A DNA stretch of 64,000 nt. It comes from Gammaproteobacteria bacterium TMED1. Lineage in GTDB: Bacteria > Pseudomonadota > Gammaproteobacteria > Pseudomonadales > Azotimanducaceae. Positions within the stretch are counted from its first letter, which is position 1; each line of letters begins with the position of its first letter. Location of the stretch: contig NHBG02000020.1 of the NCBI GenBank assembly GCA_002167855.2, positions 155,117 to 219,116 on the forward strand, given 5' to 3'. Shown piece by piece: positions 9,218 to 17,312 of the stretch. The notes under the pieces were generated by a model that saw only the letters and a list, made by a program, of their open reading frames with translations, was not told the origin of the DNA and did no database searches. The position numbers and the translations under genes are program-made.

Positions 9218-9522
9218 AGAATCTCCAACTGGCAGCTACCTTCCATCGATTTCAGGGACTGTGATGCAGCTTTCTAATTTCCAATATTTTACGGGAGCTC
9301 ATCAACGTGACAAGGAAAGCTGAACGCAACGCGTCTGCGGTCCAATCGTTCTAAACGATTACCGGTGATACTCACACCCACTGATACGTTACTAGGTGCT
9401 AGATTTTTCCCAGTGCCAGAGATGTCGATAAGTCCGTGTATAAAGCGCTTCGCTCATACACTCCCCATCGATCATCCCAAGATTCCTAAGGCTGCACTAA
9501 CTTTTTGCTTGAGAGGCTTGGC
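9218..9522. other. Intergenic region, contains one palindrome, no gene seen
   Basis: About 300 bases between the convergent aminotransferase and cold-shock genes. The only structure I see is AATCGTT-CTA-AACGATT at 9344-9360, a perfect 7-bp stem with a 3-base loop and no T-tract. It may be a weak bidirectional terminator. The 66-residue ORF at 9365-9565 runs into the cold-shock gene antisense and lacks coding character. Confidence 0.4.
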
Positions 9523-9732
9523 CTACTCAGCTAGCACCACGTTTTCTGCTTGCGGGCCTTTCTGACCTTGCGTTACAGTAAACTCTACAGCCTGTCCCTC
9601 TGCGAGGGTTTTAAAGCCATCGCCAACAATCGCGCTGAAGTGCACAAACACATCAGGTCCGGATTCCTGAGAGATAAAGCCGTAGCCTTTAGATTCATTA
9701 AACCATTTAACGGTTCCTGTCGTTGTAGACAT
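9523..9732 (-). CDS. Cold-shock domain protein (CspA family)
   Basis: A 69-residue single cold-shock domain, an RNA/ssDNA-binding beta-barrel that melts mRNA secondary structure. Both RNA-binding motifs are intact: RNP1 (KGYGFISQ, residues 16-23) and RNP2 (VFVHFSAI, about residues 28-35), preceded by [11 protein letters not shown]. Length is exactly typical. It sits alone, separated by a 376-bp gap from the upstream gloB, and carries a long untranslated leader as csp genes usually do. Family assignment is certain; whether it is cold-inducible or constitutive cannot be read from the coding sequence. Confidence 0.95.
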   Translation of the reverse strand: MSTTTGTVKWFNESKGYGFISQESGPDVFVHFSAIVGDGFKTLAEGQAVEFTVTQGQKGPQAENVVLAE

Positions 9733-9896
9733 ATTTACTTCCTGGTTCTTTCAAGTCATATTTAATTCATCCATTGTGGATGAACGGTTTAGCTGAAATG
9801 TGCTAGTACTTATGTGAAACAGGATTAACCGGCGTGCATAAATATAGAGTACTTTCGAGCAAAGTCCAGTATAGGTGGCTTTTAATGGAATGAAAA
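9733..9896 (-). promoter_or_regulatory. Candidate promoter and long structured leader of the cold-shock gene
   Basis: Reading the minus strand, TTTTCA (9896-9891) and TATACT (9873-9868) are separated by 17 bases, a fair sigma-70 promoter. Transcription would start near 9861, giving a leader of roughly 130 bases. It contains a strong hairpin at 9766-9784 (TTCATCCA paired with TGGATGAA, 8 bp, 3-base loop) 34 bases before the ATG. Long structured leaders control csp mRNA stability and translation in other bacteria; the mechanism here is inferred. Confidence 0.5.
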
Positions 9897-9898
9897 CC

Positions 9899-9936
9899 TT
9901 TAGTGCAGATACTTTGTCCCAAAAACATGCACTAAA
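9899..9936. repeat. Perfect inverted repeat upstream of the cold-shock promoter
   Basis: TTTAGTGCA (9899-9907) and TGCACTAAA (9928-9936) are perfect 9-bp inverted copies separated by 20 bases, abutting the predicted -35 element. It could be an operator, or a terminator-like structure ending the upstream gloB transcript. No T-tract follows on the minus strand, which favours the operator reading. Confidence 0.45.
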
Positions 9937-10108
9937 AAGGCTATTTTTTCTAAAAAACCCCTATTTCCAAGGTAAACATAGTAACTTTTGACCCAGTAAA
10001 TTGGACACCTACATTTTTTTAACGGCATGTAATCGACCGCATTCACACACACTTTTCCTCTATTAAATATGAAAGGGCTGCGTTAAAAACGCAAAATTTT
10101 TGAACTTC

Positions 10109-10900
10109 CTACCAGCTGTTACGAAGTTCACGAAGCTTAAGAAATACCGTTTCGGGATCTGGATTGTCTTCAAGATCGGGGAAATCTTTTTTCATCTGCG
10201 TAATTAAAGAAGGACTTCGCAATCTAAAAAAAGTGTTTATTTCTTTCTCAACACCAAGACTGGAAACTAATGCTTTGTTAGGGTCTTGATCTCGTATCTC
10301 AGAGAGCAATACTTTCGCTTTTAAATTATCAGTCTCTCTTGCAAGGGTAAACTCGAGGTTATTAACCAAATAATCGTGGCCTGGATAGATTAAAGTATCT
10401 TCAGAGAGCTTAGCTAGTTGATTAACAAATGTCTCATACAACTGAACTGGATGCCCTCCCCCATGACAATTACCCGCACCTGCGTTGAATAGGGTGTCTC
10501 CTGAGAATAAAGCAGGTATATCCGTTTGTGACAACAGACAAACATGGGCCATAGTATGACCGGGCGTATCAAGTACCAATAGGTCTACAGATTTACCAAC
10601 TTTAACTACATCTCCGGCTTTTAAACCAACATCCATACCGCCTATATGTTTCTTCGCGTTTTCATGCGCTAAAAGCTTGGCACCAGTCGCCTCAATCATA
10701 TGGTGATTGCCACCCGTATGGTCACCATGCTCATGGGTATTCAAAATCTGGGTAATCCTCCAGCCCCTCTTTTCTGCGATATCAAGACACTTGCTATAAT
10801 CCAAAGGGTCAATAGCAAGCGCTTCTCCAGTATCTGGACACGCGATTACATAATTAAAGTTACGAAAAGAGTTTCCTGTCCAGATTTGCTCAACAATCAT
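10109..10900 (-). CDS. gloB: Hydroxyacylglutathione hydrolase (glyoxalase II)
   Basis: A 263-residue metallo-beta-lactamase-fold enzyme that hydrolyses S-D-lactoylglutathione to D-lactate and glutathione, the second step of methylglyoxal detoxification. The dinuclear metal site is complete: THEHGDH (His56, His58, Asp60, His61), His115 in DTPGHT, Asp135 in FSGDTLF and His175 in YPGHDY. The C-terminal segment (LGVEKEINTFFRLRSP) matches the helical glutathione-binding domain that separates glyoxalase II from other MBL proteins. No glyoxalase I is adjacent. It is divergent from the sulfatase gene. Confidence 0.88.
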   Translation of the reverse strand: MIVEQIWTGNSFRNFNYVIACPDTGEALAIDPLDYSKCLDIAEKRGWRITQILNTHEHGDHTGGNHHMIEATGAKLLAHENAKKHIGGMDVGLKAGDVVKVGKSVDLLVLDTPGHTMAHVCLLSQTDIPALFSGDTLFNAGAGNCHGGGHPVQLYETFVNQLAKLSEDTLIYPGHDYLVNNLEFTLARETDNLKAKVLLSEIRDQDPNKALVSSLGVEKEINTFFRLRSPSLITQMKKDFPDLEDNPDPETVFLKLRELRNSW

Positions 10901-10986
10901 GATATATTTCCAAAAAATATTAATGAATCATTTTTGGGACTTCTTAGCAAGACCATGTAGACACGCTCTAACATGAATGAACACCT

Positions 10987-12381
10987 ATGAAACGTATAGA
11001 GTCAGATATGCCAAAGCCAAACATTCTTTTTCTAATGACGGATCAGCAGCGCTGGGACACCATAGGCAAAGATGGTAAGTGGGTCCAAACTCCAAATATC
11101 GATGGGATAGCACAAAAAGGAACCCTATTCACTCAATGCATTACGAACAGCCCTGTTTGTGTTCCGGCAAGGCTCACCCTTGCCACTGGCAAGTATCCTC
11201 ACAACACCGGGGTCTGGACGCATCAAGAATATACGATGCCAGCAGATACTCAAAACTGGATGCGGGAAATTAAGCGGCGGGGGTATCGCACGAGTTTGTT
11301 TGGTAAAACCCATTTGCATCCCCATAAAGGTGATCTCAGGAAACAAGAGAATCTCCTGCACTCTTGGGGACTAGATGATGTGAATGAAACTAGCGGGCCA
11401 AGGGCAAGCACCCACGTGTTAAGTCACATGACGGCTCTGTGGGATCGTAAAGGATTGTTGGACCGTTACAAAGCTGATGTCAAAAACCGATTTTCGAATA
11501 AGGCATATACCGTCCGTCCATCGCCGCTACCTCTTGAGGATTACTACGATGTTTATGTGGCCCAGCAAGCAAAAAGATACCTACAAGCATACGACTGTAA
11601 AGCGCCCTGGTTTTGTTGGGTTAGCTTCGGTGGACCTCATGAGCCATGGGATACTCCAGAGCCCTACGCGAGCATGTACGACCCAAAATCAATGCCCAAA
11701 TCAACACCAAAATTTGTTACAAAAAGAAATAGACGTCCAAAAGGATTCTTGGATGAAATTATCGTAGGGAAATGGAGTCCAAATTTTGAACCTGGTGAAG
11801 TTAATGCGATGAGGGCCAATTACGCTGGAAACGTGACCTTAATTGACCACCAAATTGGCGAGATCCTTGAGGTTATCGAAGCCCGAGGTGAAATGGAGAA
11901 TACTATCATTGCATTTACCTCCGATCACGGCGAAATGAACGGTGACCACGGCCTCATTTACAAGATGAATTTTTTAGATGGATCGGTAAGAGTCCCTCTC
12001 ATTGTCAAAGTCCCAGGTTTCGAGGGAAACCGTACCAGCGATAGCATTGTGGAAAATAGCGATATTGGACCCACACTATTGGAACTTATTGGCGGGGAGA
12101 CCAACTATAAGCAATTTGCTAAATCTCTTTGCGGGACACTGAAAGGTAACGATCATCGAGAGGATGGTTTATCAGAAATAGTGGGGGAATTTATGTTAAT
12201 GAATGAGGAGTGGAAAATCGCATTAAATAAAGAAGGACACGCCTATCTACTATTTAATCGCGAGAATGATCCACACGAGCTTGAGAATCTTGCCGGGGAT
12301 GTTAGTCACCGATCAAAAGAGGTCGAATTAAGACATCGAATCCTCGAGAGAATTATCCAGAGTCAAAATGAGCTTAAATAA
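10987..12381 (+). CDS. Sulfatase (alkaline phosphatase superfamily), Cys-type
   Basis: A 464-residue sulfatase. The N-terminal metal-binding NILFLMTDQQRWD and the modification motif CVPAR (Cys58, pattern C-x-P-x-R) mark it as a Cys-type sulfatase whose Cys is oxidised to formylglycine before it is active. Further conserved parts are GKTHLHPH, FTSDHGEMNGDHG and the late Lys-Gly strand. There is no signal peptide, so it appears cytosolic, unlike many polysaccharide sulfatases. Substrates could be choline sulfate, aryl sulfates or carbohydrate sulfates. No maturase is in the window. A second in-frame ATG at 11008 (MPKPNILFLM) is an equally plausible start. Confidence 0.88.
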   Translation: MKRIESDMPKPNILFLMTDQQRWDTIGKDGKWVQTPNIDGIAQKGTLFTQCITNSPVCVPARLTLATGKYPHNTGVWTHQEYTMPADTQNWMREIKRRGYRTSLFGKTHLHPHKGDLRKQENLLHSWGLDDVNETSGPRASTHVLSHMTALWDRKGLLDRYKADVKNRFSNKAYTVRPSPLPLEDYYDVYVAQQAKRYLQAYDCKAPWFCWVSFGGPHEPWDTPEPYASMYDPKSMPKSTPKFVTKRNRRPKGFLDEIIVGKWSPNFEPGEVNAMRANYAGNVTLIDHQIGEILEVIEARGEMENTIIAFTSDHGEMNGDHGLIYKMNFLDGSVRVPLIVKVPGFEGNRTSDSIVENSDIGPTLLELIGGETNYKQFAKSLCGTLKGNDHREDGLSEIVGEFMLMNEEWKIALNKEGHAYLLFNRENDPHELENLAGDVSHRSKEVELRHRILERIIQSQNELK

Positions 12382-12500
12382 AAAAGATCTTAGAGACCGT
12401 CAATTGTTGTAAAACTAATGGTCAAAAAGCAAGTAAACATAGCTTGAGGCCTTAAGCTCGAGGTAGAATCTAGTCCGGCGCACTATTCAGGAGTACTCAA

Positions 12501-13511
12501 ATGGAAGCGATTAATCATGATCGTGTAACCGATTGGTTCCGGGATAACGTCCCGGATATCTCGTCTCCTCTTAAATTTGGATTAATTTCAGGAGGAAAAT
12601 CTAATCTTACATACCTCGTCGAAGATCATGAGGGTAGAACCTTTGTCCTGAGAAGACCACCTCTTGGACATGTGCTAGAGAGCGCACATGACATGCATCG
12701 TGAGTACAGAATTATCTCTTCCCTTTATGGCACCGATGTTCCAGTCGCTAAGACGTTCGGAATCTGCCAAGACAAGACCATAACTGGCACTGACTTCTTC
12801 GTCATGGACTGCGTTGAAGGAACCGTAGTACACAATGTAGACGCCTCAGAGACAATTTCAGAGAAGAATCGATATGCTTTTGGTAAGCACTTAGCAGAAG
12901 TGCTCGTAGCCCTTCATCTGATCGAACCAAATGACGTAGGGCTTGGTGATCTCGGTCGTCGTGAGGCCTATCTCGATCGTCAACTCAAGCGCTGGACTGG
13001 ACAATGGGAAGCAACGAAAACCCATTCAGAACCCGGTATGGACGAACTTTTAGCCTTGCTTCATGAACGCAAACCTCTCCAGATCGGTTCAGCCATTGTG
13101 CATGGTGATTATCGTGCGGGTAACTTAATGCATCAATCAGGCAAGGTGGTTGCCGTTTTTGATTGGGAACTCTGCACCTTGGGTGATCCGTTGGCTGACC
13201 TGGGCTACCTACTAAATTCTTGGCAGACACAAGACGAAATCGAGGAGATGAGCGGTCTAGCGCCTCCAACAGCAATAGGAGGTTTCCCATCAAGGGAGGA
13301 ACTCATGGGATGGTACGCTACAGGGACGGGACGAGATCTTTCAGATATCAACTACTATCGTGCATTCTCGCACTGGAGGACTGGTTGCATTATGCAGGGG
13401 GTTTATAAACGGTTTCTTGAGGGCGCCATGGGCGAACAGGAAATGGACCTTGAGGCCTATAGATCCGGCGTCGGTCGCGTCGCGAGCAGCGCCCTTGAGC
13501 TGATTACATAG
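12501..13511 (+). CDS. Aminoglycoside phosphotransferase-fold kinase, ACAD10/11-like
   Basis: A 336-residue protein with the APH/choline kinase fold. It shows GLISGGKSNLTYLV as the nucleotide loop, FVLRRPP with the ATP-binding lysine position replaced by Arg, the catalytic loop VHGDYRAGNLM (Asp203, Asn208) and the metal aspartate FDWELCTLGDPLADLGYLL (Asp221). This pattern is that of the phosphotransferases linked to acyl-CoA dehydrogenase metabolism (ACAD10-type kinases that phosphorylate 4-hydroxyacyl-CoA). The convergent acyl-CoA synthetase downstream fits a role in acyl-CoA metabolism. Antibiotic resistance is unlikely. Confidence 0.8.
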   Translation: MEAINHDRVTDWFRDNVPDISSPLKFGLISGGKSNLTYLVEDHEGRTFVLRRPPLGHVLESAHDMHREYRIISSLYGTDVPVAKTFGICQDKTITGTDFFVMDCVEGTVVHNVDASETISEKNRYAFGKHLAEVLVALHLIEPNDVGLGDLGRREAYLDRQLKRWTGQWEATKTHSEPGMDELLALLHERKPLQIGSAIVHGDYRAGNLMHQSGKVVAVFDWELCTLGDPLADLGYLLNSWQTQDEIEEMSGLAPPTAIGGFPSREELMGWYATGTGRDLSDINYYRAFSHWRTGCIMQGVYKRFLEGAMGEQEMDLEAYRSGVGRVASSALELIT

Positions 13512-13574
13512 ATATTAGAATGGTTGCGTTCAGGTTTCGTCACTGGAATAAGAGAGCTGGATTACGTGTCGCAA

Positions 13575-15233
13575 TCAAGACAAGCCAGCTTCTTCTTGTG
13601 CTACCTGCGCAGCTGCCCATCGGTAATCTGCTTTGCCACTTGGATTCCTCATGATCTGATCTCTAAACACAAATGCTTTTGGAAATTTATAACGAGATAT
13701 ATGATTGCCGCATTCTTGCAGTAAACTTTTCTCAGAAACCTCAGCACCAAGACGAAGTTGTATCACTGCAACAACTTCTTGCCCCCAGCGATCAGATGAA
13801 CGACTAGTCACAACAACATCGTGGACATCAGGATGATACTTTAAAGCTTGCTCAACCTCTTCTGCAAAAATCTTTTCACCACCTGAATTGATTGTGACAG
13901 AATCTCGGCCATGAAGTTCAAGTGTATTGTCCTCAAGCAAACATACTCTATCTCCTGGCACCGAATACCTCATACCGTCAACAGTAACGAAAGTCTCTGC
14001 AGTCTTTTTCTTATCATCTAGGTACCCTAAGGGTATATGACCCGTCTGCGCCCACCAACCAAGACCATCATGTCCTGGCTCCAGTACTGAGGTCAAATCA
14101 TCACTCAAAACAGCATTACCCCCCTGTAAAGTGAACTTTCCAGTCTTCGCTCCTACTAAAGCATTGCTAACATGTTGAGCCTGCGTACCAGTCTCCGAGG
14201 AACCTGCAGCATCGATAATATTGATCTCGGGAAGAAGCTCGAGTAACTGAGTCTTTAAGTTCGCACTCGTAACCGCGCCACCAGTAATGATGTTTTGTAG
14301 CGAAGGCATTGGTCTCGGCTTCCTTACCAAAGCGTCTAAAATCGGTCGTCCAAACGCATCTCCAACAATCATAAGTGCATCAACTTTTTCCCTAATACAG
14401 GTGTCAACGATATCATCCCCGTCTAAACGCCTTACGTCATTCTGTATAACCACTGTACTACCGCTATGAAGAGCCTTTAGCGCTACCCAAGATCCTGCTC
14501 CATGCATAAATGGCGGTGATGCTAAGTATCGATGATAACCCCGCCTCGCTCGCTCCTGAAACTCCTGTAACGATTCTATGACTGTCCCTCTCGAAGTTTT
14601 TCCACCGAGAGCCGCTACCAACATGTCTGCCTGGCGCCAAATCACACCCTTTGGCATCCCTGTGGTTCCACCTGTATAAATCATGTAAAGGTCATCTGGT
14701 TTGTGGTCAATTGCTGGAAATCCATTTTTAGCAGTAGCTAAGATTTCCTCATAAGCTAGCGCCCTATCAAGCAGGGTGTCTTTCGATTCATCGTCGACCT
14801 CTATCAATAGAGATAGGGAGGGAACCTTACTTCGAATATTCTTTACTCGTTCTGACAGAGAGGAGTGATAAATAAGAACTTTCACGTGCGCATTATTAAG
14901 GAGATAGATGAGCTCTTCATCTACGTAACGAAAATTGATATTGAACGGTACAGTTCTGGACTTGTAGCAGGCAACAGTTGCTTCTAGATATTCATTCCCA
15001 TTGTAAAGATATAAACCCACATGGTCTTGCCCGCTCTGCCAATCCTCTAGTAAGTTACGCTCCTTATGACAGCCAAAGCCCTTGGATACTAGAACATTAG
15101 CGAGCTGATTTGTACGCTCATCAAATTCCCTGAAAGTAAAGCGTCGATCGCGGAATACAATAGCTTCGCGATCTGGAACGACCTCTGCAATCGCACTATT
15201 AAGCTCGGCGAGAGTTATTTCTGGCATCGACAT
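13575..15233 (-). CDS. Acyl-CoA synthetase (AMP-dependent ligase)
   Basis: A 552-residue ANL-superfamily enzyme that adenylates a carboxylic acid and transfers it to CoA. The P-loop YTGGTTGMPKGVIW is at residues 186-199, the A5-like segment GSSETGTQAQH follows, then LHGRDSVTINSGGEKIFAEEVEQAL (hinge) and the C-terminal catalytic lysine in MRNPSGKADYRWA. Length and motifs fit the fatty or aromatic acyl-CoA synthetase group; the chain length is not deducible. It is the last of three closely spaced minus-strand genes (GlcG-like, SMP-30, this one; gaps 13 and 58 bp), presumably one operon. Confidence 0.88.
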   Translation of the reverse strand: MSMPEITLAELNSAIAEVVPDREAIVFRDRRFTFREFDERTNQLANVLVSKGFGCHKERNLLEDWQSGQDHVGLYLYNGNEYLEATVACYKSRTVPFNINFRYVDEELIYLLNNAHVKVLIYHSSLSERVKNIRSKVPSLSLLIEVDDESKDTLLDRALAYEEILATAKNGFPAIDHKPDDLYMIYTGGTTGMPKGVIWRQADMLVAALGGKTSRGTVIESLQEFQERARRGYHRYLASPPFMHGAGSWVALKALHSGSTVVIQNDVRRLDGDDIVDTCIREKVDALMIVGDAFGRPILDALVRKPRPMPSLQNIITGGAVTSANLKTQLLELLPEINIIDAAGSSETGTQAQHVSNALVGAKTGKFTLQGGNAVLSDDLTSVLEPGHDGLGWWAQTGHIPLGYLDDKKKTAETFVTVDGMRYSVPGDRVCLLEDNTLELHGRDSVTINSGGEKIFAEEVEQALKYHPDVHDVVVTSRSSDRWGQEVVAVIQLRLGAEVSEKSLLQECGNHISRYKFPKAFVFRDQIMRNPSGKADYRWAAAQVAQEEAGLS

Positions 15234-15291
15234 GATTCTATAACCCCTCTTAAAGAACCACTTAAATTATCGTAGTAAACGGGTTGAATGA

Positions 15292-16158
15292 CTAGAGCCT
15301 TACGATGGGTTCTTTCACTCCCTTCACAGGGATATGAATTCTTATGACACACCCATCCGATTGCTTTGGATCTTTCAAATCAACTCTCGCTGAGGTGGTT
15401 ACAATTTGATCTAACTCTGACCCAATAAACGCTGGGCAGGTTGGCTGTTCTACCGGCAGCTGATAAGAACTAATAAGATCTCCGTGTGGTCCATAAACAT
15501 CTAAAGAGGATCCCCCCCAACGAGAATTCCAAAGATTTCCCTCAGCATCCACAACAGATCCATCGGGTTGACCTTCTGCATCCATCCGCAGGCCTACGTG
15601 AACTTCTCTCTCTCCTATGATCTCGCCGGTCGTAGGGTCAGTCGGCACCTTCCATATAATACGGCTCGGCGTATCGGTATAATAAGCTGTAGTACCGTCT
15701 GATGAAAAACAAATAGAGTTTGGAGTGACAATGCCTTCAACTAGAATGGATAAGTTTCCCCGAAAAAATCGATAAATGGCGCCAGGCCGTCCATTACCAT
15801 CTTTAGCCATTGTCCCAATCCAAAAAGCACCACTGGGATGCACTCGACCATCATTAGAACGCATGAGACGATCTTCTGGAAATTCCATTACGGTTTCAGT
15901 GGCGCCGCTTTCTAAATCTAAAACTCGAAAATCGATCTCAGAAGCGATCAAGACTTGTTTCTCGTCTAAAATACCCGCCGCTGAAGGTAAAACTGGGAGC
16001 TCAAACTTACGCGTTTCATCGCCAGCAAAACCTCTTTCATAAACAGCAGAGCCGTTTATATCGCACCAAACTAGACTCGACCGCAAATGATGAGTCAACG
16101 GCCCTTCGCCCAGAGATAGTTGCTCATTTGACCAAATCGACGTCTCGCATACCTTCAA
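15292..16158 (-). CDS. SMP-30/gluconolactonase family protein
   Basis: A 288-residue six-bladed beta-propeller of the SMP-30/regucalcin/gluconolactonase family. Supporting motifs are LSLGEGPLTHH (metal-binding Glu near the N terminus), RSNDGRVHPSGAFWIGTM, TPNSICFSSDGTTAYYTDTPS and GQPDGSVVDAEGNLWNSRWGG with its conserved metal Asp. These enzymes hydrolyse sugar lactones with a divalent metal. With a GlcG-like protein upstream and an acyl-CoA ligase downstream, it may act in sugar-acid or aromatic-lactone catabolism. The start follows GlcG by 13 bp. Confidence 0.85.
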   Translation of the reverse strand: MKVCETSIWSNEQLSLGEGPLTHHLRSSLVWCDINGSAVYERGFAGDETRKFELPVLPSAAGILDEKQVLIASEIDFRVLDLESGATETVMEFPEDRLMRSNDGRVHPSGAFWIGTMAKDGNGRPGAIYRFFRGNLSILVEGIVTPNSICFSSDGTTAYYTDTPSRIIWKVPTDPTTGEIIGEREVHVGLRMDAEGQPDGSVVDAEGNLWNSRWGGSSLDVYGPHGDLISSYQLPVEQPTCPAFIGSELDQIVTTSARVDLKDPKQSDGCVIRIHIPVKGVKEPIVRL

Positions 16159-16171
16159 CGTTACTACCTCA

Positions 16172-16600
16172 TTACTTATTAAGTGTTGTTAAAAAGCGTT
16201 CTATCCCAGCCTGAGATACCTCTATATCTTGCTGGGGGGTTCCGGAGCTGGCCCCGATACCACCCACGCATTCGCCGTCAACTATCACAGGTAGTCCACC
16301 GCCAACAGTGCTCACTCTACCCCCATGCTCTGTATCGATTCCAAAAGCCAGATTTCCAGGCATATTCGCCGCATTGTACTCATGCGTCGCTTTTCTCGCT
16401 GCGCCAGCCGTAAAAGCTTTATCTTGGGCGACCACGATACTGTGGGCCTTACCCCCATTCATTCTCTCGAAGGCAATCAAATTACCGGAGTCATCCGTAA
16501 CCGCTATGCACATCGGCAAACCAATCTCTACGGACTTTTCTCTTGCCCCTTCGATCAAAATACGAGCATCTTCAATACTTAGTCTCTTTACCGAAATCAT
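16172..16600 (-). CDS. GlcG/HbpS family heme-binding-like protein
   Basis: A 142-residue protein of the GlcG/HbpS (DUF336) family, compact alpha/beta proteins with a Roadblock-like fold. Typical elements are LSIEDARILIEGAREKSVEIGLPMCIAVTDDSGNLIAFERMNGG, the KAFTAGAARKAT stretch and GGLPVIVDGECVGGIGASSGTPQQD. HbpS of Streptomyces senses heme and redox; GlcG is coded in the glycolate oxidase cluster with unknown role. No leader peptide is seen, so it is cytosolic. It heads the three-gene operon with SMP-30 and the acyl-CoA synthetase. Confidence 0.82.
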   Translation of the reverse strand: MISVKRLSIEDARILIEGAREKSVEIGLPMCIAVTDDSGNLIAFERMNGGKAHSIVVAQDKAFTAGAARKATHEYNAANMPGNLAFGIDTEHGGRVSTVGGGLPVIVDGECVGGIGASSGTPQQDIEVSQAGIERFLTTLNK

Positions 16601-16716
16601 TTCCTCTCCTTATTCGCTATCTCACTAACCACTTTGTTCTCGCAGGATACCATAAACCCCGGAGTTCATCTTATTAGAGCTTTTGAGCTTTTTGATTGGA
16701 ATAAGAATAGAATATA

Positions 16717-16734
16717 TGTACAATTAATTGTACA
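16717..16734. promoter_or_regulatory. YefM-YoeB operator palindrome
   Basis: TGTACAATTAATTGTACA is a perfect 18-bp palindrome made of two TGTACA cores whose centres are 12 bp apart. This is the arrangement known from the Escherichia coli yefM-yoeB operator, where YefM and the YefM-YoeB complex repress transcription. It lies 26 bp upstream of the yefM start and would overlap the -10 region of a promoter here. Confidence 0.85.
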
Positions 16735-16760
16735 ATAAAACGCTTTGTAGGGTACCATTT

Positions 16761-17015
16761 ATGAGAATAGTTACATATTCAGAAGCCAGGAATAACCTCA
16801 AGAGAGTTCTGGATCAGGTAATAATAGACTCAGACTTTACGATCATATCAAGACGGAACGCTGATGATATGGCTGTGCTATCTCTGGAACAATTTAACGG
16901 TCTTATGGAGACAGTTAACCTCCTGAAATATCCAGTCAATGCCAGCCACTTAAACGAAGCGGTTAGCCAATATAATCAACGACAAACATTAGAAAACGGG
17001 CTTGTCGATGATTAA
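16761..17015 (+). CDS. yefM: Antitoxin YefM (Phd/YefM family)
   Basis: An 84-residue antitoxin. The N-terminal DNA-binding part matches the Phd/YefM fold (MRIVTYSEARNNLKRVLDQVIIDSDFTIISRRNADDMAVLSLEQFNGLMETVNLL); the C-terminal tail (LNEAVSQYNQRQTLENGLVDD) would wrap the toxin. The track extends it to a TTG at 16728 inside the operator, so the ATG at 16761 is the right start. The gene overlaps yoeB by eight bases, giving coupled translation. Autorepression through the TGTACA palindrome is expected from the known family. Confidence 0.92.
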   Translation: MRIVTYSEARNNLKRVLDQVIIDSDFTIISRRNADDMAVLSLEQFNGLMETVNLLKYPVNASHLNEAVSQYNQRQTLENGLVDD

Positions 17016-17286
17016 AAGACTGATTTGGACTAAAACCGCCTGGTCAGATTATCAATACTGGCGCAATCACCACAGAAAGACTCACTATCGTATTAATGAA
17101 GTGGTAAAAGATACGATAAAATCCCCTTTTGACGGCCTTGGACAACCAGAAAAACTAATCGGAAGCCTAAATGGACTGTGGGCTCGCAAGATTGATGTTT
17201 CTAATCGTCTGGTCTACGCCCTTACAGAAGATCGTCTCACGATTATTTCTTGCAAACACCACTTAAAGCCTCGCATCGCGCTCTAG
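17008..17286 (+). CDS. yoeB: Toxin YoeB, ribosome-dependent mRNA interferase, with altered C terminus
   Basis: A 92-residue RelE-superfamily toxin that cleaves mRNA in the ribosomal A site. Conserved blocks are LIWTKTAWSDYQYW, PFDGLGQPEKL (Glu48, equivalent of Glu46 in E. coli), LWARKI and NRLVYAL (Arg67, equivalent of Arg65). The C terminus is unusual: E. coli YoeB ends in His83-Tyr84, whereas here the His (His85) is followed by Leu and a seven-residue tail (LKPRIAL). The missing Tyr could reduce activity. The start is the ATG at 17008 inside the yefM 3' end; the TTG at 17002 in the track is not needed. Confidence 0.9.
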   Translation: MIKRLIWTKTAWSDYQYWRNHHRKTHYRINEVVKDTIKSPFDGLGQPEKLIGSLNGLWARKIDVSNRLVYALTEDRLTIISCKHHLKPRIAL

Positions 17287-17312
17287 TCACAAAAAAGTGA
17301 GAGTTAAATTGT

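Noticed and set aside
9365-9565. 66-residue ORF antisense to the cold-shock gene
   Set aside because: Runs into the cold-shock coding sequence and has no family resemblance.
12501-13511. Aminoglycoside resistance gene
   Set aside because: The APH-fold kinase matches the acyl-CoA-linked ACAD10-like group and lies in a lipid-metabolism context.
16728-16760. TTG start of yefM at 16728
   Set aside because: It lies within the operator palindrome; the conserved N terminus begins at the ATG 16761.
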